Assembly: GCA_036004685.1 (NCBI GenBank)
Contig: DASYRE010000012.1
Location: forward strand, 1 to 48,881
Direction: 5' to 3'
DNA: 48,881 nucleotides
Origin: Candidatus Polarisedimenticolia bacterium
GTDB taxonomy: Bacteria; Acidobacteriota; Polarisedimenticolia; Gp22-AA2; AA152
Below the pieces are notes generated by a model. It did not search any database. It was given only the letters and a program-made list of their open reading frames with translations, and was not told the origin of the DNA. Each line of letters starts with the position of its first letter. Within the stretch, counting starts at the first letter, position 1. The position numbers were made by a program, and so were the translations under genes. Positions 43,001-48,881 of this stretch are shown here, piece after piece.

Positions 43001-43150
43001 GCGCCCGCCGGAGAGCTGCTCCACCCGGCGGAGGATCTCCCCCCGGGCCCATTGCACCGGCCAGGGCGTGGTCAAGACGACGAGGGCCGCCGCGACGGCG
43101 AGCAGGAGAAAGAGGGCGAGACGGAATAGGATTCGCCCGCGGGAGGCCAA
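37040..43150 (-). CDS. TamB-Omp85 fusion: inner-membrane-anchored bridge plus outer-membrane barrel in one chain
   Basis: This encodes 2036 residues in one uninterrupted frame. Residues 9-27 are a membrane anchor, followed by about 1280 residues of AsmA/TamB-type beta repeats. The TamB C-terminal domain lies at about 950-1310 (INLIRGVYDRDF, EGGTIRFRMVRYRLERGNID, SNPPLSQPEIVALLVSG). Five POTRA domains follow (about 1319-1702, each starting like RVQAIRILG, VRIRVEG, VETVEIAGNP, IARIRVDGN, VGRIEIEGN). An Omp85 barrel (about 1703-2036) carries the VRGF motif in GGDTTVRGF, LFRDP-like LLRDPFLFNR, and a C-terminal Phe typical of outer-membrane proteins. TamA and TamB are separate interacting proteins in Proteobacteria and move proteins or lipids to the outer membrane. 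Five POTRAs match BamA, not the three of TamA. The TTG at 43150 follows aaggag with six bases of spacing. Confidence 0.93.
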   Translation of the reverse strand: MASRGRILFRLALFLLLAVAAALVVLTTPWPVQWARGEILRRVEQLSGGRLEIDSLELHFFPPRAVARGIRFAGRDAEGRAIRFACGAADIAGPYRIYFGRFDRIGSVRLHRPVLTIQLNPNPPAAAATSPAPGAWPGIPLVVDRFAVDGGEVRIGDAAAGWEAVLEEASLTGQGTGGVGGPTWEGSLDSGRLSIITGARRVSGRAEAAFRVAGKRADLSGIRFNQESDPFHASGAASLDWREAAPRLQLTADAALARPRAPREVIGDLWGRFLLDLRGESRGDGFHGTAKLRSPALGLAGVRAGEASVEALLGPGRLGFSRLTAKVLGGSVSGEGSLSWEGTSLPRARLEARAALSGAATEEIAGLLPLKSLPVTGRVDHRGEYRMEAFDPATLEGKGEVTLAGRLSQGSRERVDGSCRFRVARSRLEVEEARLKTPTASARFRGSIALPGEGRIDGVLSAAASNPRLLHPLLPELPEAARAPLAEIVDGSPGASLAFDGRVSGSFEEIVLAGKGEAHSLGLRGKRLGDLRSRLTLSRSRLEVQEATLSGGDVTLSFSGSFPAGGTRGGKALEVRGKGEGIELAWLKAWFGVSLPAEGEAAITADLSGRPEELAGRIEWQILHPRLASVPVDSAVGSLSLAPGVVTLEKLVVSRGAGKIEAAGEIGLAGRPIHVHAAGEGIDLAWLGESGLLPYPARGVVRLQAEVAGTIERPTAEIDLETPSLGVKEIDLGEMAAHFSAGPDGGRLQVRPREKGVALDGQVGWGAGLPFEARLTLAQYELAASRLGGENAQWDGSATLSGSFLARGSLKDFSRLDVTGDLRQVALRLGKEQLLSRGPATLRWRPPRLELTPLQLAGPGSEVTLSGEYDPESGSYRFKGEGSLALGSLASLWPGVVADGRGSFSLSFLGSPSESRAEGWLSLEGGRLRGGGLPFSVSSLSGRCVLDAPHGFHLEGVRMDAGGGRILVEGKGTLEGARVTGMDLALRGSDVLAIAPKGFRGRYDLDLRLTQSARGRELGGKINLIRGVYDRDFHLERNLLSFGGGQPVVEEETESAAGSGGWLDTIGLDLALEADRGLWIINDFATLEGTARFHVGGTAAKPEITGRLSALEGGTIRFRMVRYRLERGNIDLIDPEHFNPYLDLLAETTVADYQVTLKIDGSIENFTYELTSNPPLSQPEIVALLVSGRSPNPFLESGRVAQDMASGYLSAGIASGLGGVLQGVTGLDQFSIDPVFLTSQGDPASRVTVGKQISEKLFAAYSTLLTSSSEEIYQLEYRLARDVKFTSSRQADGQLGGDFRYVLRLSTAPGSPDVRPAEKLRVQAIRILGSPGMPTRKLFRLFRVDPGDTLDRDRIADRVDKILKRYRRKDRLQAVVEAREEPVEGDPGRVNVVLLADAGPEVRIRVEGAPHRRKSEHRMRELWNASVFPEEVPEEARSKLEADLREDGYSRAKVEIALPVDTPARREVILKAEAGPRAKVETVEIAGNPTLRTDWLMDFIKTKEGRTLHPGRASDDAARIRSHYLSLGFAEAKVPPPKIDLSPDGTRAHLRFEISEGDPTKIARIRVDGNAAVPEEKLLQGLPLQAGDFFTREKARAAGEAIRRVYDREGYSRAKVSYSVAAEGGPALVYHVDEGPRRFVGRIEIEGNRLTRDEVIRREITLAEGKPLSAQEILKTRRALYRLGVFSAVDIKEVEGEDPVRPTVRILVSETKNLTQALGIGYGTDEGIRGLYEITNSNLLGRARSIGLQLRGSDVNSRVQFLLRDPFLFNRRLDSLLSAFWERRERDSFTLTELGTTLQVSDPHGEKDRTIYRYTLKDENVSDLQITSVDPETESIRLSGLSAAYVHDSRDNFYNPRRGAFATFDLAAYGQAIGSEAAFVKFFSQGSLFRKVWKDSVWAQSIRLGAARPFGISDSIPVSERFFAGGDTTVRGFKFDHLGPRDPLTGEPTGGEALFIINEEFRFPIWKALRGVVFLDAGNVTARLADLDPLDLRTVLGVGLRIETPIGPVRFEYGWKLDREAGETAGELHITVGPAF

Positions 43151-43221
43151 CGAGGGCTCCTTCGTTTGAGCGGACCTCCGGCCGGCTGGACCGGGCCATG
43201 CAACCCTTGGTAGCGGCGGAA

Positions 43222-43227
43222 ATTATA
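43222..43227 (-). promoter_or_regulatory. Putative -10 box of the TamB-Omp85 gene
   Basis: TATAAT on the minus strand, about 71 bases before the TTG start at 43150. No clear -35. It lies in the divergent gap with the potassium transporter gene, whose own upstream patch (gatatat at 43299-43305) ends only about ten bases before the ATG. Confidence 0.5.
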
Positions 43228-43315
43228 GCACCGCGCCGCCGGCCTTCCCGCACCCCCGCGCCGCTTTTCCGGCGGCGATGGATCCCGATCGGCGCGATGT
43301 GATATATCCCCCGAA

Positions 43316-45028
43316 ATGCAAACGCGCATCCCCCTCCAGAATCGCCTTCGGCTCCCTGCCCTGGGAGCCTCCGCGCTCGCCCTGGCTCTCCTTCTCCTGT
43401 CGGAGGGCTACCGGCTGCAGGCGCCCTTCTGGTTCGGCCCGCTCCTGACGGTCGTCTTCAACCTGGCGATGGCCCTGTTCCTCTCCGACGTGGCCCTGAA
43501 CCTGATCTTCGAGCCCGACCGCCGCAGCTGGGCCGGAGCGCACCTTCCCGATCTCGTCCTGGTCGCCCCGGTGCTCTACGCGCTCTTCTACGGCCACGCC
43601 ATCGCGGGCGCCAGCCTGGTGATCCTGCGGGAATGCTTCGTGCTCTACCGGATGGCGGCCCGGACCCGCTGGATCCCGCAGCGGCTGCTCAATCTGCAGT
43701 TCCGTCCCATGCCGCAGGTGTCGTTCGGGTTTCTCCTCTTCATCCTGGCGGGCACCTACCTGCTGACCCTGCCGGCGGCGACCGCCGACGGACGCGGAGC
43801 CCCGTTCCTCGACGCCCTGTTCACGGCGACCGCGGCCGCCTGCCTCACCGGCCTGACGGTGGTCGACCCCGGAAGCTTCTTCACGCCGTTCGGCCAATCG
43901 GTCCTTCTCGGGCTGATCCAGATCGGCGGCCTCGGGATCATGGCGCTGTCGATCTCGATCGCCACCTTCTTCAAGAGGAGGCTCGGGACCGGGACGCGCG
44001 CCCTCGTGCAGGATCTGAAGGAGGAGGCGAGCCTCCAGAAGTTCAGCTCCATCATCTTCTACATCGTCCGGGTCACCCTGGCGATCGAAGCGGTCGGCTG
44101 CCTCCTGCTCTACCTGCGCTGGCGGGAGGATTTTCCCAGCGAGCGGGAAGCCCTGTTCTCGAGCGCCTTCCACGCCGTCTCGGCGTTCTGCAATTCCGGC
44201 CTTTCCCTGTTTTCCGGCAACCTGTCGCACTATCGGGGCGATCCGGCCGTGAACCTGGTGGTCACGACCCTCGTGCTCCTGGGAGGCGTGGGGTTCACCG
44301 TCCTGGCCGCCTTCCTGAGCCTGGCCCCCGTGCGGCGCGGATGGCGCTTGCACCTCGGGAGGCTCTCGACCCACACGAAGCTCGTCCTGGCGGCCACTTT
44401 TTTTCTCACCGTGGCGGGCACGCTCTTCATCTTCTTCTTCGAGTTCGACGGCAGCCTGGCGACGCTCGGCGTGAAGGAGAAGCTGCTGGCGTCGTACTTC
44501 CACGCGGTGACGCTGAGGACCGCGGGGTTCCACACGGTGGACCCGGCCTCCTTCCAGAACGTGACGCTCTGGCTGATGCTCGTCTGGATGTTCATCGGAG
44601 GATGCCCCTCCTCCACGGCCGGCGGAGTCAAGGCGACCACGGCGGGGATCCTCCTTCTGGCGGTGCGGGCCATGCTCCGGGGACGCGACGACGCGGAGAT
44701 GTTCGGACGCCGCGTGCCCCGGAAGGTGGTCAACAAGTCGATCGCCGTGGTGATTTTCTCGCTGCTCCTCGTGGCGTTCGGCTTTTCGATGCTTCTGGCC
44801 TGCCAGCCGGGCTCCTTCGTCGCCCTCCTCTTCGAGGCGGTGTCGGCCTTCGCGAACGTCGGTCTTTCCCTGGGCGTGACGCCGACGCTCGGGGTGGCGG
44901 GCAAGCTCATAATCATCTTCTTGATCGGCGCGGGGCGGATCGGCCCGCTGATCCTGGCTCTGGCGGCCGGCGAAAGGGCCGCCCAGCCGTCGTTCCACTA
45001 TCCCGACGCCCGGATCCTGATCGGCTGA
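43316..45028 (+). CDS. TrkH/KtrB-type potassium transporter
   Basis: This 570-residue membrane protein has the four selectivity-filter loops of the Trk/Ktr/HKT superfamily: ACLTGLTVVD (about residue 180), FCNSGLSLF (about 293), LRTAGFHTVD (about 403) and FANVGLSLG (about 515), each with its filter glycine. The gating loop GGCPSSTAGGVKATT is also present. It has an N-terminal extension of about 120 residues with extra helices, as in some KtrB/TrkH proteins. Paired with the RCK regulatory subunit 16 bases downstream, it should take up K+. The ATG at 43316 has no Shine-Dalgarno sequence and a possible -10 just upstream, so the message may be leaderless. First gene of a potassium/phosphate operon. 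Confidence 0.93.
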   Translation: MQTRIPLQNRLRLPALGASALALALLLLSEGYRLQAPFWFGPLLTVVFNLAMALFLSDVALNLIFEPDRRSWAGAHLPDLVLVAPVLYALFYGHAIAGASLVILRECFVLYRMAARTRWIPQRLLNLQFRPMPQVSFGFLLFILAGTYLLTLPAATADGRGAPFLDALFTATAAACLTGLTVVDPGSFFTPFGQSVLLGLIQIGGLGIMALSISIATFFKRRLGTGTRALVQDLKEEASLQKFSSIIFYIVRVTLAIEAVGCLLLYLRWREDFPSEREALFSSAFHAVSAFCNSGLSLFSGNLSHYRGDPAVNLVVTTLVLLGGVGFTVLAAFLSLAPVRRGWRLHLGRLSTHTKLVLAATFFLTVAGTLFIFFFEFDGSLATLGVKEKLLASYFHAVTLRTAGFHTVDPASFQNVTLWLMLVWMFIGGCPSSTAGGVKATTAGILLLAVRAMLRGRDDAEMFGRRVPRKVVNKSIAVVIFSLLLVAFGFSMLLACQPGSFVALLFEAVSAFANVGLSLGVTPTLGVAGKLIIIFLIGAGRIGPLILALAAGERAAQPSFHYPDARILIG

Positions 45029-45044
45029 GGCCGGCGGGGAGACG

Positions 45045-45737
45045 ATGAAGCAGTTCGCCGTGATCGGACTGGGGAAATTCGGCACCAAAGTGGCGCTCAC
45101 CCTCTCGGAGAAGGGCGGGCAGGTCCTGGCGGTCGACGAGGACATCCGCAAAGTGGAGGAGATCAAGGACCACGTCGCGCAGGCGGTCTGCCTCGATTCC
45201 ACCGACGAGGACGCCATGCGGGCCGCCGGGCTGGAGGACGTCGACGCGGCGATCGTCGCCCCGGGCGAGAACCTGGAGCTGTCGATCCTCACCACGGCGA
45301 TCCTCAAGAGGCTCGGCGTCCCGCAGATCGTGGCGCGCGCCGTCTCCGACCTCCACGCCCAGATCCTGCTCAGCGTGGGGGCCTCGCGGATCATCAACGT
45401 GGAGGAGCAGATGGGCGAGCAGGTGGCGCGGAGCATCATCGCCCCCGAGATTCACGAGCAGTTTCCGCTTGCCACCGGCCACAGCCTGGCCGAGGTGGTC
45501 CCGCGGCCCGAGTTCCTCGGCCAGACGATCGGCAAGATCAACTTCCGCCAGCAGTTCGGCGTCAACATCATCGCCATCCAGAAAAGGAATCCGGTCGTGG
45601 CGCCCGACGGAAGGAACGCGTTCGAGATCTCGATCAACGATCTCCCGAAGCCCACGGACGTGATCGAGGACAACGACATCCTGGTGGTCGTGGGGAGCGA
45701 CGAAAACATCGAGCGGCTGGCGCGCGGAGAGTCCTGA
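45045..45737 (+). CDS. TrkA/KtrA-type RCK regulatory subunit
   Basis: This 230-residue cytoplasmic protein has an RCK_N Rossmann domain (GLGKFGTKVA near the N-terminus, acidic VDED at the end of beta-2 for nucleotide binding) and an RCK_C/TrkA_C domain (about 145-225, RPEFLGQTIGKINFRQQFGVNI). Such subunits form rings under the transporter and gate it in response to ATP/ADP, NAD(H) or c-di-AMP. Single RCK_N-RCK_C unit size fits KtrA/KtrC and not the doubled E. coli TrkA. The ATG at 45045 follows ggggag. It is the partner of the TrkH/KtrB-type gene upstream. Confidence 0.94.
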   Translation: MKQFAVIGLGKFGTKVALTLSEKGGQVLAVDEDIRKVEEIKDHVAQAVCLDSTDEDAMRAAGLEDVDAAIVAPGENLELSILTTAILKRLGVPQIVARAVSDLHAQILLSVGASRIINVEEQMGEQVARSIIAPEIHEQFPLATGHSLAEVVPRPEFLGQTIGKINFRQQFGVNIIAIQKRNPVVAPDGRNAFEISINDLPKPTDVIEDNDILVVVGSDENIERLARGES

Positions 45738-45768
45738 GAGGGACGCGCGCCCCAAGGAGACGAGCGGC

Positions 45769-46386
45769 GTGTGGAGGAAGCTGATCCCGCGGGAAGGAAA
45801 GTTCTTCGAGATGTTCAACACCATGGCGGAGAACGCCGACGCGACCGCGGCGCTCCTCGTCGAGATGATGGAGAGCTTCGATCGGCTGCCCGATCGGGCG
45901 AGCGCGATCAAGGGGAAGGAGCACCTGGGAGACACGCTGATCCACGACCTGATCCGGAAGCTCAACTCGACCTTCGTCACCCCGCTGGATCGCGAGGACA
46001 TCCACCACCTGGCGTCGTCCATGGACGACATCGTCGACCTGTCGGACGCGGCCGCGAACAAGGTAATCCTGTTCGACATCCGAAACCGCATCGAGGGCGC
46101 CGCCGAGCTGGCGCGCGTCGTCAAGCTCCAGACCGCGCAGATCCGCCTGGCGGTCCGCGCCCTGGTCGATCCGAAGCGCATCCTGGATCACTGCATCGAG
46201 ATCCACCGGCTGGAGAACGAAGGGGACCGAGTCTTCCAAGAGGCGATGGCGCGCCTCTTCAAGCTCGAGACCGACCCGATTCAGCTCATCAAGACGAAGG
46301 AGGTCCTGGAGGCGCTCGAGCGGGCCACCGACACCTGCGAGGACGCGGCCAACGTCCTCGAAGGGATCATGGTGAAGAACGCCTGA
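45769..46386 (+). CDS. DUF47/PhoU-like phosphate transport accessory protein
   Basis: This 205-residue, all-helical cytoplasmic protein begins WRKLIPREGKFFEMFN and has two repeated helical units with metal-binding-like acidic and His pairs (HLASSMDDIVDLSDAAAN, HRLENEGDRVF, TDTCEDAANVLEGI). This is the pattern of DUF47 proteins related to PhoU. They are almost always encoded next to Pit permeases and are thought to regulate them. The GTG at 45769 follows aaggag. Its stop overlaps the Pit start (TGATG), which supports direct functional coupling. Confidence 0.92.
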   Translation: MWRKLIPREGKFFEMFNTMAENADATAALLVEMMESFDRLPDRASAIKGKEHLGDTLIHDLIRKLNSTFVTPLDREDIHHLASSMDDIVDLSDAAANKVILFDIRNRIEGAAELARVVKLQTAQIRLAVRALVDPKRILDHCIEIHRLENEGDRVFQEAMARLFKLETDPIQLIKTKEVLEALERATDTCEDAANVLEGIMVKNA

Positions 46387-47378
46387 TGCTGCCCACGCTC
46401 GTCCTCGTGGTGATCGGTCTGGCGCTGCTGTTCGACTTCCTGAACGGCTTCCACGACGCGGCCAACTCCATCGCCACCGTGGTGACCACCCGGGTCCTGT
46501 CTCCGATGCAGGCGGTGGCCTGGGCGGCGTTCTTCAATTTCGTCGCCGCCTTCGGCTTCGGCACGGCCGTGGCGAAGACGATCGGCAAGGGCCTCATCGA
46601 CGTCTCGGCCGTCGACACGCGGGTGATCCTGGCGGGCCTCCTGGGCGCCATCGTGTGGGACATCCTGACCTGGTGGTGGGGACTGCCGACGTCTTCGTCG
46701 CATGCCCTGATCGGCGGCTACGCAGGGGCCGGAATCGCCAAGGCGGGGTTCCAGGTCCTCGTGGCGGCGGGATGGATCAAAACGCTGCTCTTCATCGTGC
46801 TCGCCCCCTGCATCGGCCTGTCGCTCGGCTACCTTCTGATGATCTCGATCCTCTGGCTCTGCCGGCGCGCCTCGCCGGCGCGCGTCGACAAGCTCTTCCG
46901 CCGCCTCCAGCTTGTTTCGGCGGCCTGCTATTCCCTGGGCCACGGGACGAACGACGCCCAGAAGACGATGGGGATCATCAGCTCGCTCCTGTTCTCCGCC
47001 GGGTTCCTCCGGGAGTTCTCGATCCCCTTTCAGGTGATCCTCCTCTGTCACGCCGTCATCGCCCTCGGGACGATGTTCGGGGGCTGGCGCATCGTGAGGA
47101 CGATGGGGCAGCGCATCACGAAGCTGAAGCCGGTCGGAGGATTCTGCGCCGAGACGGCCGGCGCCGTCACGCTTCTCGGGACGGCGCTCTGGGGGATTCC
47201 CGTCAGCACCACCCACACCATCACCGGCGCGATCATGGGAGTCGGGGCCACGCACCGGCTCTCCGCGGTCCGCTGGGGCGTCGCCAACCGGATCGTCTGG
47301 GCCTGGATCCTGACGATCCCCGCCGCGGCCGCCGTCTCCATGCTCGCCTATCACGTCCTGCCGTTCGGAGGAAACTGA
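46386..47378 (+). CDS. pit: Pit-family inorganic phosphate permease
   Basis: This 330-residue membrane protein has about ten helices and the two inverted family signatures, FLNGFHDAANSIATVV near the N-terminus and SLGHGTNDAQKTMG in the second half, which form the phosphate and cation sites. It imports phosphate (often as a metal-phosphate complex) with protons or sodium. It is shorter than E. coli PitA (about 500) because it lacks the long central cytoplasmic loop, as in many bacterial members paired with DUF47. The ATG at 46386 overlaps the DUF47 gene stop. Confidence 0.95.
   Translation: MLPTLVLVVIGLALLFDFLNGFHDAANSIATVVTTRVLSPMQAVAWAAFFNFVAAFGFGTAVAKTIGKGLIDVSAVDTRVILAGLLGAIVWDILTWWWGLPTSSSHALIGGYAGAGIAKAGFQVLVAAGWIKTLLFIVLAPCIGLSLGYLLMISILWLCRRASPARVDKLFRRLQLVSAACYSLGHGTNDAQKTMGIISSLLFSAGFLREFSIPFQVILLCHAVIALGTMFGGWRIVRTMGQRITKLKPVGGFCAETAGAVTLLGTALWGIPVSTTHTITGAIMGVGATHRLSAVRWGVANRIVWAWILTIPAAAAVSMLAYHVLPFGGN
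47367..47371 (+). promoter_or_regulatory. Shine-Dalgarno sequence pointing to an ATC start
   Basis: GGAGG inside the last codons of pit, eight bases before ATC at 47380. In that frame no ATG, GTG or TTG occurs before 47500, where the first membrane helix is already half passed. Confidence 0.4.
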
Positions 47379-47379
47379 C

Positions 47380-48747
47380 ATCGCTCCGCCGCGCCGTCCG
47401 CTCCTGCGGCAGCTGCCCGCGCGCACCCGCGACATCGAGAGGAGCCTGTCGCTGCGGACCAAGGTCTCGCTGAGCATCTTCTTCTCGTTCCTCGTCCTCA
47501 TGCCGGTGATCGGGCTTTCCCTCTTCTACCTGAACGAGATCCTGGAAGACGTCGTCAGCATCACCCAGATCGATGCGCGCATCGCCGACTCGGCGCGCTC
47601 CCTCCGGGAGAACCTGGACGCGGCTGCCGGAACCGAGATTGCCTTCGTGCTCTTCCGGGCGAGCCCCTACCTCGAAGAGAACCGCCGCTCCATGGACGCG
47701 ATCCGGCGCACCACCCTGGACGGTCTCGCCCATCTCGGGGCCCCCGACGCCGGCTTCGAGCGGATCGCTTCGCTGGTCGACCAGTACGATCTGACGATGA
47801 CGCGGCTGGCGGACCTCTACGCCGCCCCTTCCGAGTCCCCGCAGGCCCTGGAGGAGGTCGACCGCGCCCTCTTCCGCCTCCAGGCGCGCCTGCGCTCGCT
47901 GCGGGCGCAGGCGGAGGGCGAGCGGGATCCCGCCGCCCGGCGCCGCCTGTTCGAGCGGATGCGCCAGGCGGCCGATTCCATCTCCGAGGAGCTGCTCGAG
48001 GGAGCCCGCGAGGAAAACCCCGACCGCGCCCGGATTCTGGACGAGGTCGCCGGAATTCGGGGACGCATCGACGCCATCGCGGAGAAGATCGAGGACCGCG
48101 CGCTGGCGCACGCCGAGGTCCACCGGCGCCACGTGATGAGCCTGAGCAACCGGGCCCAGCGGAACCTGCTGACGACGATCGTCCTCACGGGACTGGTGGG
48201 GATCTCCCTCGTCCTGTTCCTCCCGGCCCGCGTGGTCCGCTCCCTGAGGCGCGTCACGCACGTGTTGCAGCAGGCGGAGCGCGGCGATCTGGACGTGGCC
48301 GCGCTGCCGGCGGGAAGCGACGAGGTGGGGAAGCTGGCCGGGCACCTGAACCGCCTGTTGCGGCAGGTCCGCACCTTCGATGCGCTGAAGACCGATCGCA
48401 TGCTGCGCGCGGAGCGGCGCCTCCAAACGCTGGGCGACGGCCTCGAGGAGGGGATCGTGGTGGTGGACGGGGAGCTGCGGCCGATCTTCGCGAGCGGCCC
48501 GGCGCGGCGGCTTCTCGACGTCCGCCCCGAAGGCGCCGACGACGCGCGGATCGCCGGGATCCTGGCCGAGGAGGGTTGCGCGGCGGCTCTCCGCCAGGCG
48601 CTCGAGTCGGCCTCCGCCCCCGAAGATCTGGTCGTTTCGGTGGACGTGGGGACGGCGGCGCCGCGCCGCCTCAGGATCCGCGCCGAGCCCGTTCCGGAGG
48701 CGGGCGGCAAGGCGCGCGAGATCCTCCTGCTCCTGTCGCGCGCCTAG
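47380..48747 (+). CDS. Membrane sensor-like protein: helical periplasmic domain, HAMP and PAS-like domain, no kinase
   Basis: About 455 residues. A basic N-terminus leads to a first helix (SLSIFFSFLVLMPVIGLSLFYL), then about 210 mostly helical periplasmic residues, a second helix (about 263-285), a HAMP domain (about 286-338, RSLRRVTHVLQQAERGDLDV) and a coiled linker. A PAS-like domain follows (GLEEGIVVVDGELRPIFASGPARRLL) and the protein ends where such proteins usually continue into a histidine kinase. It could be a sensor acting through protein contacts, or a kinase truncated by the repeat, whose terminus provides its TAG stop. The true start is unclear: ATC at 47380 after GGAGG fits best; ATG at 47500 would cut the first helix. 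It follows pit by one base and may monitor K+ or phosphate status. Confidence 0.75.
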   Translation: MAPPRRPLLRQLPARTRDIERSLSLRTKVSLSIFFSFLVLMPVIGLSLFYLNEILEDVVSITQIDARIADSARSLRENLDAAAGTEIAFVLFRASPYLEENRRSMDAIRRTTLDGLAHLGAPDAGFERIASLVDQYDLTMTRLADLYAAPSESPQALEEVDRALFRLQARLRSLRAQAEGERDPAARRRLFERMRQAADSISEELLEGAREENPDRARILDEVAGIRGRIDAIAEKIEDRALAHAEVHRRHVMSLSNRAQRNLLTTIVLTGLVGISLVLFLPARVVRSLRRVTHVLQQAERGDLDVAALPAGSDEVGKLAGHLNRLLRQVRTFDALKTDRMLRAERRLQTLGDGLEEGIVVVDGELRPIFASGPARRLLDVRPEGADDARIAGILAEEGCAAALRQALESASAPEDLVVSVDVGTAAPRRLRIRAEPVPEAGGKAREILLLLSRA

Positions 48748-48881
48748 TGTTGCGTTTCGGAAATCATGTTAACACCGAGGTCGCCGAGGCGCCCGGATCG
48801 CAAGGCGCGCCAGAGCGTCGCGTACCCAAGGCGGTACGCAAGCGAGGCGCAACGCGGCGAGCCGGGATGGATCGGGGGCCG
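48744..48881. repeat. Dispersed palindromic repeat, copy 3 (left part, cut by the window edge)
   Basis: It begins with CTAGTGTTGCGTTTCGG (48744 onward). The first 31 bases are the exact inverted complement of 24905-24935. Bases 48775-48881 are identical to bases 1-107. The CTAG at 48744-48747 contains the TAG stop of the preceding sensor gene. The window stops inside the element. Confidence 0.85.

Noticed and set aside
1-48881. Complete small circular plasmid or phage
   Set aside because: The ends overlap by 107 bases, but there are no replication, partition, phage structural or mobilisation genes, and the content is housekeeping and envelope genes. The overlap lies in a dispersed repeat.
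1-48881. CRISPR arrays, integrases, toxin-antitoxin or restriction genes
   Set aside because: I looked for regularly spaced repeats and the usual defence or mobile-element motifs and found none apart from the small palindromic repeats.

Overview
The window is GC-rich chromosomal DNA (roughly two-thirds G+C by eye) from a diderm, Gram-negative-type bacterium. Signs of this are an Omp85 outer-membrane barrel protein, AsmA/TamB-like proteins, a Tat-exported molybdenum hydroxylase and lipoprotein or Sec signal peptides. The gene mix and the high-GC, SD-plus-TATAAT style resemble Acidobacteriota, but no rRNA or other phylogenetic marker is present, so the phylum is inferred only loosely. There are 34 intact protein genes, one gene with apparent frameshifts, no tRNA or rRNA, no CRISPR array and no recognisable transposase.

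Layout. 0.4-2.3 kb: a tryptophan-rich lipoprotein and a secreted protein of unknown function. 2.6-4.9 kb (-): amino-acid permease and carbamate kinase. 5.1-8.3 kb: exported PDZ protein, a MITE-like element, citrate synthase and an FHA-GGDEF diguanylate cyclase. 8.5-10.2 kb: secreted amidohydrolase and a frameshifted DoxX-like gene. 10.2-16.2 kb (-): a four-gene operon (SGNH-hydrolase-like protein, M49-like metallopeptidase, rhodanese-potassium-channel fusion with an in-frame UGA, GT-C-type membrane protein) behind a leader that contains a strong intrinsic terminator. 16.6-20.8 kb: AsmA-like protein, patatin phospholipase, FmdB zinc ribbon. 21-24.8 kb: periplasmic molybdenum hydroxylase (2Fe-2S, Mo and FAD/4Fe-4S subunits). 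24.9-28.7 kb (-): membrane protein fused to a spermidine-synthase-like domain, and a MobA-like nucleotidyltransferase. 28.8-30.9 kb: a DUF1054-like protein, then an HMA / TlpA / small helical protein operon (-). 31-36 kb: two GT-C glycosyltransferase-like membrane proteins and a SpoIIE-type phosphatase. 36-43.2 kb (-): PqqB-like secreted metallo-beta-lactamase-fold protein and a 2036-residue TamB-Omp85 fusion. 43.3-48.7 kb: Trk/Ktr potassium uptake, a DUF47 regulator, a Pit phosphate permease and a membrane sensor-like protein.

Three things stand out. The TamB-like periplasmic bridge and the Omp85 barrel, normally two proteins (TamB and TamA), are one uninterrupted polypeptide here. The rhodanese-channel gene has a UGA where related rhodaneses appear to carry a Cys, followed at a suitable distance by a SECIS-like hairpin, so it may be a selenoprotein. 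Small palindromic mobile-element-like repeats sit exactly at gene 3' ends and their termini supply the stop codons of three genes. One of these repeats also forms both ends of the window (107 identical bases), so the contig is either circular in the assembly or was cut at a dispersed repeat.
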